Positions 24,301-36,600 of a stretch of DNA of 64,000 nucleotides are shown here, piece after piece. Origin of the DNA: Marisa cornuarietis (lineage: Eukaryota > Mollusca > Gastropoda > Architaenioglossa > Ampullariidae); the NCBI GenBank assembly GCA_004794655.1, contig SMMW01000070.1, positions 62,001 to 126,000 on the forward strand. Reading direction: 5' to 3'. Made by a program: the position numbers and the translations under genes. Position 1 is the stretch's first letter, and each line of letters starts with the position of its first letter. Below the pieces are notes generated by a model, which saw only the letters and a list, made by a program, of their open reading frames with translations, did no database searches and was not told where the DNA came from.

Positions 24301-27300
24301 AGAAGATGATGCCCCATAATAATATGGCATCAAATGTGATGATGCACATCTCTTCATTTTTATGTATCCCATTAATAAGTGACCTAATATGTTGAATTTG
24401 CTTTGAATGCACAGATACAAATGAACAAAAAAAGATTCTCTTTCACATGTCAATAGTAGGTGATTACCCTTTAATCTTTTCAGAATGGTGCTTCTTACTT
24501 TAAATCCTGCATTGTCAAGACTTCAAGAATGCATATGCACTGAAGAAGAGGGATTTCAGTGTACTTCCATCACTGGGAGTAGATTTTAATTTGCAAAGCT
24601 GAGTATTGAAGATATTGGTCCCACGTGCCAAATAGTCATGTATTATGAAAATTTTTGTAGAGTACTTTGGTTCAAGGCATTCTAAAAAATATAGTGACCT
24701 CATCTTCACAGAAAGTTGATACTGGGAGTCAAGGGTATGGCAGAAGTAAAGCTACTCATGTGTTACTCACAAAGTTCAAAAATTTGATCAGTTTAAAATC
24801 AACAACAGTTACCCCCCAGAAAATCACTTGAAATATTTCCTGCACCATCTTTTTAAAACAATACAATGCACACACCACTCACACACATATATATATATAT
24901 TTAAGAACAGATGTTTTGCATATATTTTTTGTTTCTGACTTGAGAAAAGCTGACACTAAATTAATTTCTATTTTGACATTTTCCCATCAAGGTTTTGTTC
25001 AAGACATTGTCTTGACCACTGTACTAGAGTGAAAGGTGATTGATTTTGGGACAGTACACTGGTTCTTGGTATGCTATACAAAAGTCTATAGATCAAATGA
25101 TAACAACCATTTGCCTCTTTGGAAGAGGGTTTTGCACATTTTTAAGCAATATGTATTTTGTTTCTGATGCTTTATTGCTCAGCAATAAACACTGACAATA
25201 GTCATCATTCAAGAATTTGTAATAGTCACATTATCACATGGAAATCCTTTATGTGAATTCCAGACCTGTTGCTGACTCGTGACACAATGTGTAACAGAAG
25301 ACTCTTCTTAAATTGTAACTGGATTAACTCAGTCACAATTAACACACTGCAATACCAATTTCAGAAGGGCACACCTTTTGCTGCCAGTCAACAGCTTGGT
25401 ATACATTCAGGTTAAATTTTTTTTATATTAACACGAGAACTATTCATTGGTTATGGGAAAGAATTGCTGTATTCAGAAGTGAATCAGTTCTTTATAATTT
25501 AAACAAATTTAATTTTGTATGGTATAATGTCTGAGCACAGGTCATAATGGTTATATAACAGAATGTGATCAGTTAGTAAAAGCCATGATATTTAACATTT
25601 ATCACATTCTGTTTCTGTATGATTTTGTTAATGAAGATAAGTAAATTCATAACTCATTACCTTATCAACCTCACTATATGCCAGATTTTGTGGCAAAATG
25701 GATTTCTCTTACAGGTACCCTTCGTTATAGATCATATACCTTGTACGTCCCCACCCTCCCCTCTGACTCAATATGTTGAATGGATGGTGGTGAACAAATG
25801 AGTGGGGACTGTGTTTACTTCTCTTCCCTTCTGATACTGACAGTGCATACCTTACCATCTTCAAAGGAACATCCTCACTTCTGTGGTCCATAAAAAGTTG
25901 AGAGCTTTAGAATGTTGAACATATTGAAATAGCATACAACAATTTTTGTAGATCTTGATTGATTAGTCAGTTTTGATACAGGACAATGATCCAGTTTTGC
26001 TGAGAGATGTATTCTTTCTGGCCACCCAGAGAAAAAAGACAATCATTGCATAGGTGTTGTAAATTAAAATATAAATATGCAAAATTTCCTTATAGAGTTG
26101 AGTACTTTTAAGGCGCCATTATATGCTGCTGTCATTTGCCATTTATATTTGGGCTCCATTTGATGAGCTGCAACAGTACACGTGGTCTTGTGTATCTTCA
26201 CTTCAGGACTGTACTAGCTAACTTGTTGGGACAGTAGTGGCTGGCCACCGAATCTCTCCTTGGAAGTATTGAGGATCCTGCTGTCCTGAATGAACATGAG
26301 CCTCTCTATTTTCCAGAGAGCCAACAGAAGAAGCAGTAAAATAGAGCTTAAAAGATGGCGTTTTCTGTGCAAGGGTTATGTGGCAACATTTTATTCTACT
26401 TGGGGGAAAATTGAAAGAGGGCTTCCTTTGTGACACTGCATTGTTCACCATAGCAACAATAGCATCATTATGGTATTACTATTTCATATGATAGAAAGGT
26501 ATGTACATTGGTAAAACTTTATTTGCTGAGGCTAATGAAGGAAGTCACAAACCAATGACCAGCTGCATTTTGGGCACAATTAATTAGGAGGGCTAATCAT
26601 TAATAGAAATGTGTTTCTTAAAATTGTATTATATTTTCTCACAATAGTTTTATCTGAAAATTTTGTATTGATGTTGGAAAAAATTGATTGTTTCAACTGT
26701 GTGTCTATGATGTGGGGGGTCATGTGGTTAGTACACTTGATAATGATTATGTGATGGTCAAAATTTACACCTGTATGCATGAAATCAATGATTTGAAGGT
26801 GAAAAATGTGATAGGTACTCTGAGGCCTGTTATGAAGTTCATCAATCACAACTGTTCACTCTTGTGATGTGAAGGTGAAAAAGTCTGTTTACTCTGTATG
26901 CTGTTATTTGAAGGTACACAATATTCACTTGTATCCTTAAAATCAGTGGTGATGTGAAAGTTAAATTGATGACAAAAATCAGTGGCATATTTTTTTCTGG
27001 GTTTGGCTGCAATATTCATATCATTGCAAGTGTCAGTGAAAAATTCCTTGTGTTTGGCACCGTCTTTGAATTAAAATGTTAAAATTATGCACTCAGTTGG
27101 CGAAAGATTATTTTTCATGCTTGCAGACTTTATCTGTCATTTCAGAGGTTAAGATGGAATTTTCAGTCTCCTGACAAATTACTGCCAGAATGTGCACCCT
27201 GAAAAGCTTCCAGAAATATCAGCATGGTACTAGTTCGTCCATTAAACAGGTTGTGACAAAGAGACTGCAGTTTACTTGTTTAGATTTTAACAGGAATAGT

Positions 27301-28245
27301 TTTTCTTTCACTGAGATGAGCTTTTTGAAACTTGACACAGAGAGATAAGAATCAGACAATTGATAGTTAAGGATCAGGTGTGGTCTTGTCTTCCTAGTCA
27401 ACATATACTTTCTTGCTCATTTCTGTTTGTTCTCAGGCAAACACTTTTCAAAGTTCTTTATATTTATGAAGGTTAGCATTACTACAGAGCTTTGAACTTT
27501 ACTATTGCTTGTATAAGATAAACTGCATGTGGAATAATGTATATGATAGAACAGAGATCGGGTGTATTATGGTTCATGTGGCACAGATTTTAAAAATAAA
27601 TACATATACATCAGTGAAAAGTGTGCCCTTTTGCCTGTGTTTAAATACCATCCATGTAAATGTGTGTAATATTTCTGCATGCAGATATACAATTTGTATA
27701 TAATGTGGAGAAATTCTAGTTCTTCAGTCTCTGAGCATACATGTGATAGTGATTGTATTTTCGTAAATTCACAGAACATTGAGGAGATCATTCCAAGGCT
27801 AAAATTTATACATTATTAAAATTTAGCAAGGACTACAATGACATTTAATTACTAGAAAACATTTTTTACATTGGCATATTCCTACAGTTAATTAAAAAAA
27901 AATCTGAAAAAAACATACATGCAACTAGAAATGGTTGCATTCACAACACAGCAAATATGAACAGTAGCCTTTTTTAATTTCAGCATTAAGCACTAAAGAT
28001 AGGCTCAACTTGATGTCAATATAGACATACATAAAATACTTCCTCTCCTCCCAGAAAAAGATATGGTGCACAAGGATACATATCAATACATCAATATAAT
28101 TCTTATTATTCATTCTATCTCTCATACACACACACACACACACATTCAATGTCTTGTCATTAAAGGGAAGAAAAAAATACATACATAAGAGAGTTCGAAT
28201 AGAACAGAAATATCAAGATGAATCATTCTCTCGATTCTGCCACTT
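21307..28245. other. Intergenic / possible long 3' UTR, no gene recognised
   Basis: Nearly 7 kb of AT-rich sequence downstream of SYNRG and of the minus-strand gene ending at 28246. Open frames here are short, have no recognisable motifs and are what chance predicts at this base composition. Simple repeats occur (CA/TA tract at about 24868-24902, CA tract at about 28129-28144). Either gene could have a long 3' UTR extending here. Confidence 0.5.
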
Positions 28246-29223
28246 TCACTTCTTCTCTTCCAACCTCTTCTTGCACCCTCCACCATGGTCATCTGACATG
28301 ATTCGCCACTCCCCTGAAATGCCTAAGGGTGTCCCCCGAAAAACAAACAAAAATCTCTTAATGCTGATATATTTATGATTAGTGTAGATACAAGGCATTT
28401 AAATATCTCTTTTATGCAAATACAAACTTTAAAGAAACTTCTAATTCTATCAATATGCCAATTAGAAGTTCAAGAAAAACCTTACAGTTGGTAGCAATGC
28501 ATGGTCCTAGCACTAGTTGTGCTTGGGGGGCATCAGACAAAATACAGGGATTGAAGTCTGAAGGTGAACTGATCCCACAGGTTTTGGTGGTGTTAGGCAT
28601 GCTGTAGGTGAGTTTACCTGGCTGGGAGAGGTGGTTGGTCAAAGTGGAATTCTTTGCAAAGGTTGCCTATATAGGGAACAAGATCTCGCTCATTTTCTCA
28701 AATCGCAAGAAATAGTACTTGATACTGAAAAATGAACACGGGTGTCTCTTTCATGGAAAAAATATATACAATTAAACTGAGAAAATAATGTTTATGTAAG
28801 TCATACATACAAAAGAACAGATCAATAAATTCACAAAGTTTGAATCTCTTGCTCGAGATAATAAGAATGTTGTCAATAGATTAATGGCTGATATAAAATG
28901 TCATACTATATGCAATCATGATTGTTTCCCCAGCAAAATGATGCAATTCACAAATACTTTCCTAGCACCTTTCCAAGAATGGGGAAAAAAAGAATTACAA
29001 AGACAAATTCCATCTTGCATGTCTTATTTTAATAAAGCAGGCATATGTAGGAGTAGCCCACTTGATATTGTCGGAGATGGGAATGTTGCATGTTGGCATA
29101 CCTGTCCACCTAGATCTCTAAAATGATAAGCTAGAAACCTACTGTTTGGCAATGAGGATGTGAGCCATGGTGGGGTATGAACCAGTAAGGTCCCATTACC
29201 CATGTCACAGCCTGCATGGACTC
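28246..29223 (-). CDS. Unrecognised small gene, three phase-linked exons with stop
   Basis: On the minus strand, three exons join cleanly. 29223-29102 follows TGTTTTAG and ends CAG|GTATGC in phase 0. 28666-28486 follows CCTATATAG and ends AACT|GTAAGG in phase 1. 28322-28246 follows CACCCTTAG and ends in TGA at 28248-28246. A second in-frame acceptor 9 bp inside the last exon (TTTCAG) is equally usable. The protein has TLLVHTPPWLTSSLPNS, FLAYHFRDLGG, SPSDFNPCILSDAPQAQLV, GEWRIMSDDHGGG and a basic end KKRLEEKK. I do not recognise the family. The first of these exons opens in phase 1, so at least one more 5' exon is needed. It may also be that the ATG within this exon (GCDMGNG) is the start. It lies head to head with GCN1. 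Confidence 0.55.
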
Positions 29224-29389
29224 CTAAAACATCAAAATACAGCAAGCAAAATATTTTGTTGGCATCAAATCACCAAAAGGTCTTAAGCATGGTTCATGTC
29301 ATACACACTGATCACAACTTCTTCCAAGTCATTTATTCAAAATGGCGAAACAAATGTAATGACACAAATAAAAGAACAAAAGCACTAAC

Positions 29390-29511
29390 CATAGGGATAT
29401 CCTTCTTGGGGCTGGCTTTCCTTTCTGAGGACTATTGTCAGAAGCAACATCCAGCAGGAAGCTGCTGCTTAAATCACTTTTCTCTTCTGTTTTTTTGGAG
29501 CAAACTGACAT
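29390..29511 (-). CDS. Possible first coding exon of the minus-strand gene
   Basis: An ATG at 29511-29509 opens a Ser/Lys-rich frame (MSVCSKKTEEKSDLSSSF, SPQKGKPAPRRISL) ending at CTATG|GTTAGT. The composition is exon-like and the position fits a first exon. However, the donor leaves phase 2 while the next exon needs phase 1, so a small exon is missing, the donor is different, or this is not part of the gene. Confidence 0.3.
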
Positions 29512-29781
29512 GATGCTGTCAAATTTTATAAAATAAAACACTATTATCACTAATTGAGCATAAATTGAAGAAATTTTCAAATATTAGAACAATATATGTT
29601 TGGCGTATACTGTATTAAGTGTATTTTAAACCCAAAGCAATCAAACTACCCCATGCCAAAAATAAACAAAACAAAACACTGCCAATCATACATGCAAATA
29701 ATATATATAGGCCTATATATATAAACAAAACAGAAAAGTATAATTAATATGCATGGTTTGTTTTTGGTGTATGTGCACAAT

Positions 29782-29824
<43 letters not shown>
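29782..29824. repeat. (GT)n(GA)n compound microsatellite
   Basis: About 20 bp of GT repeat passes directly into about 22 bp of GA repeat, upstream of both divergent genes. Confidence 0.9.
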
Positions 29825-29829
29825 AATGC

Positions 29830-30378
29830 CGAATGTTTATTTAGTAGTAGTAGGTACTTGCTATCATTTGCCTATGCTTCAAGGGCTATGAGTTTTAAGC
29901 AGACAAGGGTAACCTGTTAACTAGTAAGCAAAGAGAGAATAAGGTACGGCCGGTGGGGGCGTGGCATGTAGGCACGCACACGTCGCGACAATAGAGTCAC
30001 ATGCCCTGTCTCAGTAATTTATTGACGACTTCGACATGACCAGTCTAAGGTCTCTAAGCATGTGCACACAATCTGTACCATGGACGCGCATAAAACAATT
30101 TCGTGATCTGTACTTTCTGTGCCCATCAAGCGGACGTATTCGGCTAGCCGAAACGCCAGTGGAGCTCTCTATGCTATAAGTGTACTTACACTACATACAT
30201 CCGAATAACACGTTTTAAAATATGTTTGCCTGATTGTTTTACACATGTTTTGCTTCAATTAAATCCCAGAATTTTCCAGAATAGCCGTATTTAGTGGAAG
30301 ATGTACACCGATTTTTGATATAATAAAGATAGTAATATAATATTTTTGAGTGCACCACAACATCATTGCACCACAAAC
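29830..30378. promoter_or_regulatory. Candidate bidirectional promoter between the minus-strand gene and GCN1
   Basis: The interval before the GCN1 start is locally rich in CpG compared with its AT-rich surroundings, for example around 29948-30000 (ACGGCCGGTGGGGGCGTGG, CACGTCGCGAC) and 30086-30160. It separates two genes pointing away from each other. No TATA box is evident at a convincing place. The promoter role is inferred from position and composition only. Confidence 0.4.
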
Positions 30379-30618
30379 ATGGCGGTGTCCAGCACTTCGG
30401 TAAGTTTCCCACGTGGATGTCAGTTACACTAGAACATTGTTGAATGTATGCTTTGGTGTGGCAATTTATAAACAAGACCATCAGCGACTGATTTAATCTG
30501 TTTTTATATTTCCAGAGTGCTGAAGCACTAAAACGTTTCGCGGCGAAAGTCGCTGTCTCCAGCACCAAAGAACGCGTAAGCGCTCTACAAGATGTTGTAA
30601 AATTCGTCACTAATGGAG
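30379..30618 (+). CDS. GCN1: GCN1 exons 1-2: start and N-terminal helix
   Basis: Exon 1 is only 21 nt (MAVSSTS) and ends TCG|GTAAGT in phase 0. Exon 2 follows TATATTTCCAG and reads [12 protein letters not shown] and [16 protein letters not shown], the amphipathic N-terminus of GCN1 proteins, ending GGAG|GTAAAA in phase 1. Confidence 0.85.
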
Positions 30619-33600
30619 GTAAAAAAGAAAAGAGAGTAATGCTTAGCAATAATACTTTATAAAATTACCATTAGTGCTATCTGTGTAGTTATACTGAGCT
30701 ACTGATTCGTCCATTATAGTTGGTCTGGGAGAAAAGCGGTGAAACAAGCGAAAAGGTTAACGACTCGTTGACTAATAGTAATAACGGTGATCTCAGTCAC
30801 GCATCAGAAGCATTATCCTAATCACATATATATTAATTCGAACACATCTTAATCCTTATAAATTCCAGAAATGTTGAAATTTTCTCCAAGACCTTTAACT
30901 CAGTGCCAGGAAACGAGTCTCGATGGTCTGGTTATCAGTTGTCATCAGATAACATACATTAGTACAGTTGCATATACCATAGCTTATACTAATCATATTA
31001 TTATGCTTTCCACTCTAGATCTACCAGAGCCTGCAGTCAAAGGAATTTTCAGGTTTTTGACTTCAGCTCTTGGTCACTACCAAGATGCAGGATCCAGGCG
31101 TGCTTCATTCAAACTTGTTTCTGCCGTCACAAAGGCTTACCCTGAATCCAGTGTTAAAAACATAGTGTCAGCTTTGTCAAGTTTTGCTGAGAGTTGCAAA
31201 AAGAAATACCATCCTGAGTGAGTTTCCTTTAAGGCTCAGTAATAAATGTAATCTACAGAACAGTGGCTGCAGATAATCCTAATAATTTTGTTTGTCAGAT
31301 ATACTTTTTAAATTTTGGAGATGACATAAAGACATACACTTCTTAGCACTTATCATTGTATGAAAAACAAATTCTTGTTGTTTACATAGCGTGTTCTCAT
31401 CATATTAGTCTTCACATAGATGCATAGAAAGTGCAGGGATGCAAAAAATACTTTGTACTTACTTAACTTTTAGCCTTCTTCTTTGATAGTATCACCTTTA
31501 CCTTCTTCATTTATTATCACAAAATAGTATTTATTAGGAATAGGAATAAATTAGGAATATTAGTTATTGTTCTTTCTCTTTTTATCAATTGTGTTGATAG
31601 CATTGATGGATTTCTGGTGCAGAAATTAGATATTAGTTACCTATGTGGGGAAGTTTTTATGCATGAAATGCTCAAGGATGTGTATAACTGAATAAGAATA
31701 CAGATAAACATCTTGTATATAAATACAATAATTTTGTTTGTCAGATATACTTTTTAAATTTTGGAGATGACATAAAGACATACACTTCTTAGCACTTATC
31801 ATTGTATGAAAAACAAATTCTTGTTGTTTACATAGCGTGTTCTCATCATATTAGTCCTCACATAGATGCATAGAAAGTGCAGGGATGCAAAAAATACTTT
31901 GTACTTACTTAACTTTTAGCCTTCTTCTTTGATAGTATCACCTTTACCTTCTTCATTTATTATCACAAAATAGTATTTATTAGGAATAGGAATAAATTAG
32001 GAATATTAGTTATTGTTCTTTCTCTTTTTATCAATTGTGTTGATAGCATTGATGGATTTCTGGTGCAGAAATTAGATATTAGTTACCTATGTGGGGAAGT
32101 TTTTATGCATGAAATGCTCAAGGATGTGTATAACTGAATAAGAATACAGATAAACATCTTGTATATAAATACAATCTTGTTTTTTTAGCAAAAGCACTTC
32201 GGGTGATGCATTGTTTGCATTGAGCTGGACCTGTATTGTATTGAGAGAAGGGCTAGTGCAAAATGACATCTCAGAGCAAAGCCTGCAGCAACTGGTATGT
32301 TCTAGAGAGAGGTTAATTAAAATGCTTGATAAAGTGGTAAATATTTACACATGAAAACACACGGTTTTTGACATTAGTAATAAGGCTGGTTTTAATTAGA
32401 TAATCATAGTCAAGTTGTACACTTGTCAGAAATCAGTACAAGCTCACAGTTTGTAGTTTATCTGAAGTGTCTTTCTGTTATATGATTAAACGGATTTAAG
32501 TTCTAAAACTTCTTTTGCATCAAAAATGTTTTGCAAGAGTACTTCCAGCACAGCTGTATCTCAGATTATTAATAATAATTCTGTTATAATTCTGTGAAGG
32601 TGGGTCTCCAGTGTCTGCTTGTATATGGTACCTGTTCGGTGGATAAGAGAGTACTTAATGAAGCTGCCTACCGTAAACTCAGACGTGTGTGGATGGAGGT
32701 TTGTTCAGTCCATTTACAAAGCTCATATTGAGTATCACTTACTGTATTTTAATCCTTGCAGCCTTTTATTTAGCAAGTGTATTTCTACAGAAAAGACATA
32801 TATTTGACAAATTTGGTGAGCCTGACTGCTTTGTTCTGGGGTGGTTGGATGGTCAAAGGTTTAGTGAAGTTCAACTTGTCTTGTGTGCGTTGTTATTTCT
32901 TTATTTGTGACACCTGTTAACAAGTTCATCTGCTTTGCCAAGCCCAAGTTGCTGGCTCACCATAAAACTCCAGTTTTCTTTCTCCTACTCTGAATGCAAA
33001 TATAAATGATCAAATGATAAATACAAATGATCACTTGAGATCTGAGAATTTTTTGGTCATGATATTTCATGGTAGCATTTCAAGATTATTCTTGATGCCA
33101 GAAGTATAGTTCTTAGTCTTGTAAATACAAACATGTGTTTAAAGTATTTGCTTCATGTAATGCAATTACATGTAATTATAATGTGGTGTTGACAGGTGCC
33201 AGGCTCTGTGGAGAAGTTCCTGCAGTTGTTGGAGAAAGTGGAACCAGCAGACCACAACATGTGCTGTTCTGCCTTAGTTCTGCAATACCTGACAACCACC
33301 AAAAACAAAACTTTATTGGATCAATACAAAGTTAGCCTCGTTCGTAGTCTTGTGTTCAAGTGTGGTTGGGTGTTGCATTGAATATGTGAAATTGTTGCCT
33401 GAGTGTAATGCCACAGATAGATGCCTAAAAATGCAGAGGTGAGGAAGGGTGTCACACATTTTTGATGATCAGAAAATGATGACTGGCTCAAAAATATGCT
33501 GTGGAATAATTATTGTCAATATCAATCTTTGATTTACAGGGAACATTTTTGGATCTATACTTGAAGCAAGTCCTGTCCAGCCGCACCAAGCCACCACTTG

Positions 33601-36600
33601 CTGTGCTGGTAAGAAAATTTGGATCTAGTAAAGATTGCATGAAGCTGTCCAGCACCTTTTGTGCACCTCAGAATGCAGAATGGATGCCTCAGAAGTAACT
33701 TTTTAGGTATAATTTCCACAGCTCCATGCTTGGATTTTTCAGTCTGTCCATTATCTCTGGCCTCAGCGCAGACTTAAATTCCAGTAGTATGTCCAACAGT
33801 AAAATGGAAGAGCAGTTGCCAGACTTTTCTTGAGATTGTATTTAGTGCTAAGGGGTCTTAGCGTTCTAAAAGCATTTACAAAATTAAAAGATAGTTTTAC
33901 CTGGATATTTTTTAAGATCTTTCACTTCAAAATTGTTTGCAAATGTTTTAACCAGGTGTCATCCAGAGGAACCCTTCGGCAGTGTACTCACCAGGACTTC
34001 AAAGAGCAGGTGTTGCCAGCTGTTCAGAAGGCGATGCTTCGCAATCCAGAAATTATTCTTGGCAGTAAGCAGGTTTTTTTAAGTTTATGACAGATCTCTG
34101 AATAATTCTGTGTACTATTATTCTTGCCAGTAAGCTGGTTTTCTTATGTTCTGTGCAGTTATGCAGTGTTGTTGGATTATGTCCAGCATATTATCTGACA
34201 TGCTGGATCCTTTGATGTGGGATCTTAACAATGCTGCACATCAAGCTTGTGCTAAAGATTGCATGTTTGGTCATTTGTGTTAGGCCCTGTAATTTTGCAT
34301 TCTTTCAATTGAATCATGTAAATCTCCACATTTTGTGAGACTTTTTTTATGAGGTCTTGTTAGACTGTGTGTCATATGTGTTCACATTTTGTGAGGTCAT
34401 GTTAGAATGTATGTCAATGTCATTTTAAGAAATGGTTGTGAGGTCTTGTTAAAGCATGTGTTCAATGTTATTTTGTTTGATAGATTTTGTGGATCCTGAA
34501 TGTCTACATGTTGAGTGTGTCATGTGTGGGAGTGAGTTTCACTGCTATTTGTGACCTGCCACCACAAAATGAGTCCTGACAAAATTTGTTAGATTTCTTC
34601 TTTGGCTTCACCAGGTGGCATGACCATAGGAAGATAAAGAGTTACACTAGCTCCTTAACTTGCTTGGTTCGAAAAGCCACGATCGTGGCCTTGCCGGGTA
34701 GCAAGGGCAAGGCGATTTTCATTACTTTTTATTGCAAAGTTCAAGTTTTCTCTTTTCCAAAATGTCTAGGTTTCTTGGTCTAATGTTTATCTCAGAGCAG
34801 CAATAATAAAAAACAAACTTCACCCACTGTCGTCTTCGCAGTCTTTAGTTATAAGCCAGTCATTGTAATGTTCATTTTTATCTTGAACCAAGAGGATTAA
34901 CCATAAAAAAGTTGTCTTCCCCGACATTGAGCTAGCACATTCCTGGTGTGCTGAGCAATACAAGTCAGGTAAGCAACTGCCCTTTAACAGCTTAAAAGGC
35001 CAAATGCAAGGCCAAAACACCAGTTTTTTATGGTTACCGTGGTGTTCACTAGCGTTTGCTTTTTCCTCATGCAGCGCGTACTCTGTGCTGAAAACTTGTG
35101 TGTTGGTCAAGTGCTACAAGCAGTTTTTTTGTTGTTTTTTTTGTTTTTTCTGGTGACACGGCCTCCTTTTCCTTGAGAAAAGATGTGTGTTTACAGCAGT
35201 GTCACCACTATTATAGTGTGTATCATTACAGGGAATTCTGCACTTTTTTGTCAGCGTTCTTGTGACACTGGACTTCTTTTCCTTGAGAAAAGTTGTCGTT
35301 TTGTCAGTCACTACCTGTGCAGCGCTGAAGACGTGTGAGACCAGGCTTGTGTCACTTGTGCTTCGGTTTTAATGCCACAAGCTTTTTTAACATTCTTCGG
35401 AGCTCTTGTGACTTCGGACTTCTCCCTAAGAAGAGTCCTGGTTTGGCAGTCGGTGTCACCGGTGCCATGGGTATTAATGCTACAGAGAATTCTGCATTTT
35501 CGTTGGAATTCATGTGACACCAGTTTTTCCTTTCTTGAGAAAAGATGTGTTTGACAGTCAGTGTCACCTGTTCAGGAACTGGTTCAGGGGAACCACGTTC
35601 AGGCACATGTTCTGTCCTGTGCATTGCATACAGTTTGAGACAGGTTTCCAGCAAGAGATGGCACCCTTGCCTAAGAATAGAGTTTGGCTTGACAAGGGCG
35701 TTTTTCCACACAGGCAGCAGGCTGGATCAAAGTCCCTGTCCTGGAACACTCCTCCGTCCCTCCCTGACTACCCTCCATTCACAGACCTCTCTCATTGAGG
35801 TCTGTGGGGTAGAGGAGGGGAGTTACGCCTGAGACAGTGAAGACTGGGACAGTGAATGTGCCCTCTTTCTTTGTTGGCCATACGACAGCAAAGATGGGGA
35901 CAGTATATGTGCCCTCTTCACATGTCACTCTGCGACCTCGTCTCCCTTGGGTGGCACTGGTATCTTCTTGTTGGAGCTAGAGAACCTCATCCCAGTCACC
36001 TTACACCTTAAGGGCATCTTCTGCCAGACTGCTGTGTGTGAGTTAGGACTCATTTTGTGGTGGCAAGTCACATATATCTATGGTTTAAGTATGGTGCTGT
36101 GTAATGCCACCATTTTATGATGGGCTAACAGCTTAATATTTGTCTAATTGTTTTTTTCAAAGCCTCACCTTACATGCTAAATTGTGTGTTTTTCTTTAAA
36201 CTATATTTTCAGCTGTGAGTAAGATGTTGAGTGATATGAGTATTGACCTCAGTCAGTATGCCACAGACATTGCAAAGCTTCTGGGAGGTAAGTTGTCTGC
36301 TCAACCTCCGTCATATTGCTTGTTCCAAAGTATATGGTGGTTTCCCTTCGCTATTGTAGCAGGAGCGCTAGGCAGCTTGTACCGCTGATGGTGCTTTCTT
36401 CCCTCTACCCTACACCCCCTTCCACCCCACGCTTGGTCGCGCCAGCGGAGCACCGCGAGGCAGGCAGACAGCACAACGGGTTGACGTAGCACCAGAGAAA
36501 AGTCAGTCTCTGGACCTGCTTGTTGAAAGACGACTGGTCACTACAAGAGAGGTACCTGTTTGCCGAAAGGCGACTGGACCAGGCTGAGAAGCACTCTTGT

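Noticed and set aside
24868..24902. CA/TA tract considered as a regulatory or Z-DNA element
   Set aside because: It is an ordinary microsatellite with no gene context; similar tracts occur throughout the window.
23693..27404. Several minus-strand open frames of 60-100 codons downstream of SYNRG
   Set aside because: No motif, no consistent splice chain and composition as expected by chance in AT-rich DNA.
35335..35832. Overlapping open frames on both strands in the GC-richer block
   Set aside because: They arise from a tandem repeat inside a TIR/DIRS composite and show no protein family features.
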